64,000 nt of DNA from Heracleum sosnowskyi (taxonomy: Eukaryota; Streptophyta; Magnoliopsida; Apiales; Apiaceae): the NCBI GenBank assembly GCA_030848705.1, contig JAUIZM010000124.1:62001-126000 (forward strand), in the 5' to 3' direction. How positions within the stretch are numbered: position 1 is the first letter of the stretch; every line of letters begins with the position of its first letter. Shown piece by piece: positions 23,147 to 32,291 of this stretch. The position numbers and the translations under genes were made by a program. The notes under the pieces are model-generated. The model saw nothing but the letters and a program-made list of their open reading frames with translations, was not told the origin of the DNA and searched no databases.

Positions 23147-23680
23147 TCAGAATTTTGATTCATCAAGTGGCTTGGTAAAGATATCTGCAAGCTGTTTTTC
23201 ACTTGGAACAAAATGAAGTTCCACGGTACCATTCATTATATGTTCCCTTATGAAATGGTACTTGATGTCAATGTACTTGGTCCTGCAATGTTGTACTGGA
23301 TTCTCAGTGATTGCAATTGCACTAGTGATTTCACAGAAAATTGGAATCTTGTCAACCTTTATACCATTGTCAAGTAAATGATTTTTCATCCAAAGTATCT
23401 GTGCACAACAATGACCAGCAACAATGTACTAAGCTTCAACAGTTGATGTTGAGACTGGATTTTGCTTCTTACTAAACCATGAGACAAACTTATTTCCGAG
23501 AAATTGACAAGTGTATGTGGTACTTTTTCTGTCAGTTTTGCAAGCTGCATAGTCTACATCTGAATAAACAATTAGATCAAAACCAGATTCTCTAGGATAC
23601 CAAATGCCAAGGTTTTGTGTTCGTTTGAGATATCCAATTAGTTCCTTTGAGATTCTCTAGGATACCAAATGCGAAGGTTT
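23147..23680 (-). pseudogene. Ty1/copia RT-RNase H fragment, copy A
   Basis: Minus-strand reading: GIWYPRESGFDLI, a YSDVDYA-like first RNase H Asp, TDRKSTT, CQFLGNKFVSWFSKKQNPV, STSTVEA then an in-frame stop, then MKNHLLDNGIKVDKIPIF, TKYIDIKYHFIREH, NGTVELHFVPSEKQLADI and FTKPLDESKF. These are hallmarks of the copia RNase H end of pol. Most of pol (integrase and most of RT) is missing: only about 60 bp separate this from gag sequence. Confidence 0.82.
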
Positions 23681-23689
23681 GGTACTTTT

Positions 23690-23832
23690 TCCCATGAATT
23701 TAACTTCTTGTCTTCTAGTGGTAGTTTGTTTAGTTTTTACAAATACAAATAATCTTCAATGTGCATATTTTGGAATACAATAAAATATTTACCATCAAAT
23801 TTGTGGATCTTTACTCTCCCATCTTCTGCCAT
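23690..23832 (-). pseudogene. Copia gag N-terminus, copy A
   Basis: Starts at ATG 23832: MAEDGRVKIHKFDGKYF, then NMHIEDYLYL, an in-frame TAA, and KLNKLPLEDKK. The KFDG...F...M.IEDYL pattern is typical of plant copia gag. It joins directly to pol-end sequence across a short repeated TCTCTAGGATACCAAATG (23594-23611 and 23653-23670), suggesting a deletion by microhomology or template switching. Confidence 0.65.
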
Positions 23833-23839
23833 TTCTTTC

Positions 23840-24228
23840 CGAAAATTCATAGGGTATGATGCTATCTATTATGTTTTCATGACCAAGAATATGAAATAAA
23901 TGACAATCTGGGAAGACAAAGATTTATGTTGTTCATAAATTTTACTCCATTAGACGCACTAGTTTTATTGATCTCACACAATTGTGCTTTATTATTGTTT
24001 TATTATTACATGAGAATATATTATAAAGAAAAAATAAGTCTACCTTGAATGGGACTTAGCTAAAAATCCTTCATTGAGGAGCTGCTCTAAGGGTCGTGAG
24101 CACAAAAATAGAGTTGGCTTGCGCTCAAAATCTCTACCTTTAATCTTTATCTTTCGGAACCAAAAATCTCACAAACTCTCTGCTTTTAAAATTGAAGATC
24201 TTTACTTTATGTTCTTCCGCAACAACAA
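23840..24228. other. Non-coding stretch beside the copia fragment (copy A)
   Basis: On the minus strand this is upstream of gag and could be the element's leader. No LTR border was seen. It recurs at about 40990-41382 in copy B. Confidence 0.4.
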
Positions 24229-24450
24229 TTAAAGAAATTCGATCATAAGACGTGGTTGGCTTAAACCTGGTTGTTTTATACGGAAACAATCGGATTTAGT
24301 ATTGATTGGCATTGACGGACAAAACCACGTGTCTACAACTTTGGATGGCTCCATATTGACATGTTGGAACCATAAATATGATGTGTCATTGACACGTGGT
24401 TGGATCCGAGTGTCATGTTTCATTGCTACATCACATGTTAGGCCATACAA
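24229..24450 (-). other. Unrecognised ORF remnant, copy A
   Basis: 73 codons beginning MYGLTCDVAMKHDTR with several Cys, Trp and Pro. In copy B the corresponding frame is longer (118 codons, 41383-41739) and includes a HHCNFCSH motif upstream. I do not recognise it. Conservation between copies reflects duplication rather than selection. Confidence 0.3.
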
Positions 24451-24940
24451 ACTCGACTAATTTAAGTGACTACAAAAATTACAGTGATGGAGCTCAGGAA
24501 TGAATTGCCCCACCGCAGATTTTGTTGTAGAGTCTTTTATGTTGATTGTTGGAGAATCTTTGTCCAATACAGTTCTTTTTGTCATTAATTTGGTGTCAAG
24601 GTCAACATCTAGTAATTAAAGACTAGTTAGCAGTACAAAATAAAATGGTTAGAGACCTAACTAATTAACAATGTCTTACTCGTAATTTCTTTTCGAAAAA
24701 TAACTAGGCAAAATTTGGAAAAGATTGACCGTTTAAAAATTCAATTATGCTTGGTTGTTTGAGGTACTTGAGCCTAGGTAGCTTGTGAATGTAAAAGTGG
24801 GGTTAGTCAGTCCTGTGACCACGTTATTTTGCAGTAACCCACTTGTATAGTAATCTGAGTCGAGATAAGCCAACTGTGGTTTAACTATTCAAAAAAAAAT
24901 TTGGTTGTCAGCTAATGGTTTCTCGTTCAATTATTTACAG

Positions 24941-25054
24941 GTGTTTGGCAAACTATTTTCACTTCAGCTGGAAGAAGATGTCACTAAGGTTATTTTTTCT
25001 CTTAAAACAGAAGAGGGTATCAAAGAAGACGATTTTCACGAAGATGGGGATTAG
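24941..25054 (+). pseudogene. Terminal-exon scrap, copy A
   Basis: Follows an acceptor (TTATTTACAG) and reads VFGKLFSLQLEEDVTKVIF, then a short acidic tail (HEDGD) and TAG: 38 codons. In copy B (42067-42180) it is open too, but the acceptor AG is changed to TG. The gene is not recognised. Confidence 0.4.
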
Positions 25055-25339
25055 TCATATGCAGAAGATGCAGATGCTTGACTAGCGCCACTTAGCAGCA
25101 TATTTATTTACTTTATGTCTAAGCTTTTGGTGAATGTATAAATTAAACTAGAATTGTCATAATATGTCATTTTATTTTGAATTCGGTCTTTAGTTGTTGA
25201 ATGGTAGGTAGGACGATGTTGTCCGAATAGATTTGGTACTGTTTTTGGGCAGGTGATAATGATTTACAAAAATACTCTTTTGGTTTGGTGTGTATAACTA
25301 TCAAAAACCATATTAATGGTGGATTTCTATATGAACGAA

Positions 25340-25771
25340 AATGTCATGTCCAATTGTTTTTTATAAAACCATTGCCATTGCGTCTTATAGTGTTACCATT
25401 TACTGTCACTTTTATTATTCAAAGCATTGCTATTAAATAGAATTATGTTCCAATAGCCACCTCAAACATTGCCATAACCTATGTATTGCAATACTAAACA
25501 AGAAACAGAGATCCAAAATAGGGTTGCTATATGCTATTGCAATGACTTTAAATTGTTGCTATAGACTGGAAAACGTTGCTATAAAAGACTATGGCAATGA
25601 CATTAAGGCGTTGCTGTATGGTAGTAACTCATTGCTATAGGAGCCTATGCCAACCCAAGCAAAGTTAACGCCCAATTTTTCCAAAAGCATTGCAATAGAC
25701 TCTATCGCAACTGATTTAGGCTCTATAGTAACCAGAATATGGAGTTGCTATAGCCAATCTATGGTGTAGTG
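25340..25771. mobile_element. One-ended CACTA remnant with subterminal repeats
   Basis: Ends GGTGTAGTG at 25771, a CACTA terminus in reverse. The preceding 400 bp is filled with GTTGCTATAG / CATTGCAATAG-type repeats in both orientations, as in CACTA subterminal regions. No partner end was found upstream. It is absent from copy B, where an LTR fragment lies instead. Confidence 0.6.
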
Positions 25772-26623
25772 GTGACATTTGCAATGTTCAACACTTGTGT
25801 GTATGTTGCCGGATTATGATAGGCGTCTGGATTTACTTGTTCATCATTTAAGACATTGCGCACTACACTAATGAAGAGTGGATCCGGAATCGATCCACCG
25901 CCACCACCTTGGGTCCAAAAATCACATACAAATAACTATAGAAAACAAATTTAAAATCAAAACTAACAAATCTAAAAAGCAATCAAGATTATGTTATATA
26001 CAATATGAGTTTAAATATTTACGCAATTCTAGAAAATGACCCGTGCCTAGCACCCGTTATTATGCTAGTATTATTTAAAAAGTTTTTTATAACTACTCAA
26101 TCGATTTTGTAAACTAAAAAAGTATAGTTTTGTTTTTTCATCAAAAACAAAAAGTATTGTTTGATTTTTCCATCCTTATTTTAGGTTATTTTTATAATAT
26201 ATTTTTTTGTAGATAATGGTTTGGAATTTTATTTTTGCAAAAAATTGGTATTTCTAACCTTCTATAAATTAATTATACTTATTTATTTTGTTAAAAATAT
26301 TATAAATAAATAGTTATTAGGTTTTCATAAATTAACATTATATTAGTTACAAATTAACAACTAATTAGACCAATCTATATTTTTTTGAAAAATATAACAT
26401 GATCTGCTTGTTACTTGTTATTAAAGATTGGACCGTCCTTTTTTTATTTGTTAATTAGTTGGATAATTTTTGCAAATTTATTTACAAATTTAATAATATT
26501 GATAAAAATTATTGGTCCATCAATGTCATTTCTTATTATTATACCATCAGTTTGCCCAAATCCAACCCCGTACATTTAGGGTTGGTATATATACACTACA
26601 AGGAAACAGGGCAAAACCGACCG

Positions 26624-26960
26624 TCTAAAACCGACCGACACAAATTAGGGCGGTTTAAACCGACCGACTGTCAGTCGGTCGGTTATGACTGTAGATTAAA
26701 AGAAAACGACATCGTTTTTGCTGACGTGGCTCGAACAAAACCGACCAATAAGATCGGTCAGTTATACTACTGACATGGCAACCACAAAACCGACCAATAG
26801 CATCGGTCGGTTATACTACTGACCGGAAAATGAATTAAAAATATTAAAATTTGAATTATTGTGTACTGCAATATGCCAAAATGACGTCGTTTTATGTTAC
26901 AGTCATAACCGACCGTCATCGGTCGGTTATGTCCTGCTGCTTTATTTCATTTTTGGCTTA
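26624..26960. repeat. Left subterminal repeats of CACTA1
   Basis: Repeated AACCGACCG and CGGTCGGTT motifs in both orientations. In En/Spm-type elements such motifs bind the TNPA protein; that role is inferred here. Confidence 0.75.
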
Positions 26961-27206
26961 AAACACTCATTTCTTCAAATGAACACATGACATAGAAAAA
27001 AAAGAGAGGATAAAAAAAGAAGAAGATAATTGAAGAAAACAAAGAGAGGAAGTGATACAAATCATATAATGTAAGTTTTCCTTTATGTATTTTGTATTTA
27101 ATTATGATTACATTTATTTTTTTTATAATGCAATGTATATATGTATGTATTTTTATAATTGAATGCGAATGTTAAACCATTTGTTTACATATATTAATTG
27201 ATGTAG

Positions 27207-30200
27207 ATGGCAAATATGGATAGAAGTTGGATAGGTAATCAAATACAAAACGATAAAATTTCTTTAACTCCCGAATATAGGAATGGTGTAGAGGTTTTTT
27301 TAAATTTTGCAAAGGAGAAAAAAGTGGAGGAGGATGGTAAAATGAAGTGTCCTTGTAAGAATTGTAAGAATTTGAATTGGTTAGACATTGATGAAATTAG
27401 ATTTCATTTGTTATCTAAAGGGATGCTTGAAGGTTATACGGTGTGGACATCGCATGGTGAAGAAGTTGTGCAAAGAAATGAGAGTCGAAAATCACATCAT
27501 CGGGAACCTCCAAGGGTGGAAGAACCGGTTGATTTTAATGCTATGTTACATGATTTTGCCGGTGCAAATTATGAATATTATGACACCACGGATACGGGAA
27601 CTAGTAATGTAGAAGAAGCCCCAAATGATAGTGCTAAAAAATTCTATGAGTTAATTGTTGAAAATGGAGTCCCTATTTATCCGGGCAATATAAATTATAC
27701 AAGATTAAGCTTGACCGCAAAATTATTAGAATTCAAAAACTATTCAAATTGTAGTAATAAAGCTTTTGATAGTTTGCTTGAACTTCTTGCGGATGTGTTA
27801 CCAAAGAAACACACATTGCCCGAAACCAATTATGAAATGAAAAAGATTATGAAGGGTTTGAGGGTTGAATATGAAAAAATTGATATGTGCGAGAATGATT
27901 GCATGTTATTTTATGGAGATGACAAAGATAAAATTGTATGTGATATATGTGGTAAAGATCGTTATCGGGATGTTTCGAGGAAAAATGGTAAAAAAAATAC
28001 CAAAAAAAATCTTAAGACATTTTCCTTTGATTCCTCGACTACAACGCTTGTACATGTCGGCGCATACATCCAATCATATGAGATTTTACAAGAATCGAGA
28101 TGTGAAAGAGGGAGAGCTTAGTCATCCCGCGGACGGAGATGAATGGAAAAAATTTGACCTTCGTTATCCATCATTTGCTAATGAGGTTCGTAATATAAGG
28201 CTTGGCCTTGCAACCGATGGTTTCAACCCATTTGGCCCTACCGGAAAGAAAACATATAGTGTATGGCCCGTGGTGGTTGTTGTCTATAATCTTCCACCAT
28301 CAATGTGTATGAAAAGGCCTTATATGTTTATGACCGATATAGTTCCGGGTCCGAATATCATCGGCAAAGATATTAATGTTTGTCTAAGGCCCCTCATTGA
28401 TGAATTAAAGATATTGTGGAATACCGGAGTGGAAACATATGACCAATCTTTAAAGCAAAATTTTACAATGCGAGCGGCTCTTATGTGGACTATTAGTGAC
28501 TTTCCCGCTATGAGTATGATAAGTGGGTGGTCGGGTAAAGGAAAAATGGGATGTCAAGTGTGTGGTGGAAGTGTGCAAGGGTTTCAATTAAAACATTCCG
28601 GAAAATGTAGTTTTTATGGCACGAACCGAATATTTCTTGAACCAAATGATCCATTGCGCGAAAAAAGTAATTTGTTTGATAATGAGGAAAGAAGATTGTT
28701 TTGTGGTCGTTTGTCCGGGGAGGATGTAAAGGGGTTGCTTAACGGTATCATTTTTCCACCACCCGGAAAGACTAATTCCAAGTTAAGGAGTGCTGGTTAT
28801 GGGGAAGAGCATCATTGGACTCATGTTCCAATTTTTTATGAACTCCCTTATTGGTCATCGCATACTTTACGATATTCAATTGATATCATGCATACCGAAA
28901 AAAATGTGTTTGAAAACATATTTTTTACTATTGTAAATGCGGCAAAATCAAAGGATCACAAGAAAGCAAGGTCGGATTGCAAACACTTTGATGTGTTGCG
29001 TCATTTGTGGATCGATGAAAATGGAAAAATGCCAAAAGCACCGTATTCCTTAAATAAAAAACAACTTAAACTTTTGTGTCATTGGATTTGCTCATTGAAA
29101 CTTCCAGACGGTTATTCTTCCAATATATCTCGTTGTTGCAATGTTGATGAGTGTAAATTTTTTGGATTCAAATCGCATGATTGTCATATATTTCTTCAAA
29201 AATTGTTGCCTCTTGCAATTCGTGAGCTTCTACCAACGCCTATTGTGGATGCCTTGACGACAATTTCAAATTTTTTTCAAGATTTGGGCTCATCTATTGT
29301 GACAAGAACCGATTTGGATCTAATGGCAAAATCGGTTATTAGAGCTTTGTGCTTGTTGGAAACAATTTTTCCTCAAACTTGGTTTGATTCGATGGAACAC
29401 TTGGTTGTACATTTAGCGGAAGAAATCAAACTAGCCGGGCCCGCTTATTGGCATTGGATGTATCCAATTGAGCGTTTGTTGGGAAAATTAAAACAAAAAG
29501 TCGGTAATAAAGCAAGAGTTGAGGGTTCAATTGCCGAACGATATATGGAAGAAGAGGCTCTTAATTTTTGTTCTCTTTATTTTGCCTCCGATTCGGTTCA
29601 TAATAAAGTACGTCGTAATGAAGTTTTGTTTGATGTAAAAAATTCTGATAAATTAGAAGTTTTTAGATATCCAATTGAATGTCTTGGAAAAGAAAGAGCG
29701 AGATATATTGATGATGATGAACGACTGCTTGCAGAAGAATATGTTCTTTTAAACTCTCCTGAAGTTCAACCTTACCTAAGGTACCTATATCTTGTCCTAA
29801 TTTAGTGATATAGTCATATTTGCATTATTTTATGTTATTTACATGTTTCTATTATTTCTCTATTCCTATATTTTAGAAGGTACCAAAATCGCGTTATGAG
29901 ACAACGTCCGGGGACAACTCCTCAAGATTTAGATCGTATTGTCAAGACTCGATTTAAAACTTGGCTTAAAAAAAAGGTATTTGTTACATTTAGCAAAATT
30001 TAAATCTCGATTTTGATTTTATCATTACATGTTTTATTAATTTTTTATAACTAGGTTGAGAATGATGAGACAGAGGGACCTCGTTTTAAGGACTTGCTTG
30101 AAGGACCATCACTAAGAGTCGTGACTTTTGAGACTTGTCAAGTTAATGGATATAAATTTTCGACGACAACCGCATCCGGTTCCGGTATTATTGTCAAAGG

Positions 30201-30777
30201 CACTTCACACGAAAATAATCTTGATTATTATGGTCAACTACAAGAAATTATGAGACTTACTTATGATGGATACAATCATGTATATATGTTCAAGTGTATA
30301 TGGTTTGACAATATCGGTGACGGTGTTAGGATGGATAAGAATCGAGTGGTGACGATTGATATAACTTCAAGATTGAGGTCTAATGAGATCTTTATTTTAG
30401 CTAGTCAAGCCTCTCAAGTATATTATGCTCCAAGTGTATTGAATCCACGAAGCAATATATATACGGTGGTCAAGTCTAAAAGTCGTCCAATTGATGAAAC
30501 TATCATTATGCAAAACGATATTGAGGATGCCTTTCAAGAAGATAGATCTAATGTCGGGAGCTTTTCACTCTTTGTTGATTTCGCACAATATGGTCCATTC
30601 ATTCGGCATGAAGAAGAAGAAGAAGAAGAAGAAGAAGAAGAAGAAGAAGAAGAAGAAGAAGAAGAAGAAGAAGAAGAAAACGAGGATGAAGAGGAGGAAG
30701 ATGAAGAAGAGGAAGAAGAAAGAGGATGTGATGATAATGATGATGAAGACGATGATGGTTTTGACGATATTGAATAA
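27207..30777 (+). CDS. TNPD-like CACTA transposase, three exons, one homopolymer frameshift
   Basis: Exons 27207-29780, 29877-29976 and 30055-30777, with GT-AG borders and matching phases. A TGTAG acceptor directly before the ATG suggests a 5' leader intron. Domains: Transpos_assoc-like N-terminus with CPCKNCKN (residues about 40-60), tnp2 transposase (about 290-600) with DGFNPFG, VVVYNLPPSMCMKRPYM and DIMHTEKNVFENI, DUF4218 (about 680-800) with PIERLLGKLKQKVGN, and DUF4216 near the C-terminus with VYMFKCIWFDN. Ends in a long poly-Glu/Asp tail. The A run at 27990-27997 has eight A where seven keep the frame, so the reading shifts after GKK. This is either inactivation or an assembly error. 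Cuts and pastes the element in the nucleus (family role). Confidence 0.88.
30610..30677 (+). repeat. (GAA)n microsatellite coding poly-Glu
   Basis: About 22 GAA/GAAG-type triplets in the last TNPD exon, followed by GAGGAA/GATGAA-type acidic codons to 30770. It is long enough to vary in length between individuals. Confidence 0.9.
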
Positions 30778-30904
30778 TATTGTTTGTAATTTGAACTTAT
30801 AATGAATGATCAATTGTTATTAGTTGTATTGACAATATGAAGGATTAATTGTTATTGGTTTTATTGGAAATAAGAAGGATTAAATGTGAATGATCAATTA
30901 TAAG

Positions 30905-31150
30905 GGCTTCCCAGAAAACCGACCGATTATACACAGAACCGACCGTTTTTTACCATTAGGGCTTCCTAGAAAACCGACCGATCTGGGACATAACCGACCG
31001 ATTTCATAATAAACTTCTCAGAAAACCGACCGATTTCATATTTAAGTGGTCGGTTATAACATGTGGTCGGTTATGATGTGGTCGGTTATAACATTCTAAT
31101 GACAAACTGCTAGAAAACCGACCGATTGTGCATTTTGACCTCGGTCGGTT
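30905..31150. repeat. Internal subterminal-type repeats of CACTA1, downstream of TNPD
   Basis: AACCGACCG/CGGTCGGTT motifs at high density, the same as at the element ends, just after the TNPD stop. Confidence 0.75.
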
Positions 31151-31880
31151 ATGACTATCTCAGTCAATTTTTCTATATTTTAAATATATAAATAAATAAA
31201 TTTCTTAAAAAAATATTATAAAATTACACTCGCTTTTCATTATTATAATTGTACTAGTAAGTTTAAAACCAATATTTTACAAGATCTCATTGCTTGAATT
31301 ACGGTTTAAATTATATTTAAAAATGTAAAATTAGTACATTTAATTGTGAATTAAATTGAAATTAAAATTTATTATATAATAAAATATCAACATAAACAGA
31401 TATTGTGAAAATTATTTTCATATCATTTAAATAAAATTTAAAAATATGATAAACATAATATCATGTTGAACAATATCTCTTCAAATGCATATCTCGTTTA
31501 TTAGGTATGCACTTTCAGTTGAATGTAACCATCGATTAACATGACATAGAAAATTAAAATATTATTTTAATGATCCAACCGTACGGATGTTATCATCATG
31601 GAAAAATATATTTATACACAAAAAATTAGCCTACTTTGATGATTACAAACACATTTTTATAATAAATATATGAATATATCACCTAAAACTGTAAAATAAT
31701 TAAAATAAAATTTAAATTACACGATCGACATGATCCAACCGTACCGATTTTTAGAATCAATGAAAATTGATCTATGTACGAAAAATTACGCTATATAATT
31801 AATTGTAATTATCTTTTACTAAAGTTTATTTGGTTTTAGCGGTTTCTAGGGTTCACTAAAACTGACAATTAGGGTTTCTA
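31150..31880. other. AT-rich intergenic spacer of CACTA1
   Basis: No ORF. It contains two GATCCAACCGTAC motifs (about 31574 and 31731) that recur in the spacers of CACTA2 and, altered, CACTA3. Confidence 0.6.
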
Positions 31881-32045
31881 GGGTTCGTTAAAACCGACCG
31901 ATTAGTGTAAAACCGACCGTCAATTTTTTCGGGGAAAAATTTTCATGAAAAATTAAAACCCCCGCCTTTAACAAAACGACGTCGTTTTGCATGTGTTACA
32001 AGTCCCAATGACATAACCGACCACTACGTCGGTCGGTTTTAGTCT
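31880..32045. repeat. Internal subterminal-type repeats of CACTA1, upstream of the TNPA-like gene
   Basis: Several AACCGACCG motifs and one TCGGTCGGTT within 90 bp of the TNPA-like ATG, so they probably overlap its promoter. Confidence 0.65.
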
Positions 32046-32125
32046 GGGTATAATTAAAACAAAAGAACTGCTCCCATTCTCTTTATACAACTCTCAACTC
32101 TCAATTCTCTTTTCTCTCTTAATCC

Positions 32126-32254
32126 ATGGCGAAAATCATCCGTTCAACTCGTGCAAAATCGGTTCGTTCAACTCAAAGCCGTGCAAATCAATTGCGTGCT
32201 TCATCATCCCCACTTTCTCAACTTGATGTGAGTTTTTAAACCTATTTCTATTTC

Positions 32255-32291
<37 letters not shown>

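Larger units (their letters stand above)
15694..25920. repeat. Composite duplicated segment, copy A
   Basis: From ATGTCCTAGTCGG at 15694 the sequence is nearly identical to copy C from 48879. From about 17907 it also matches copy B from 25921. In order it holds an exon scrap, a TRIM, an AT-rich stretch, a TATA promoter, the 3.3-kb palindrome, a gutted copia element, gene scraps and a CACTA end. It keeps the empty target sites of both CACTA1 and CACTA2. Copy B begins directly at its end (25920/25921). Confidence 0.85.

Noticed and set aside
26459..26773. 104-codon ORF crossing the left end of CACTA1
   Set aside because: It runs from AT-rich flank across the TSD into subterminal repeats; chance frame.
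30491..30813. Poly-Lys and poly-Phe ORFs over the GAA repeat
   Set aside because: They are frame and strand shadows of the GAA microsatellite in the TNPD last exon, which has family support in its own frame.
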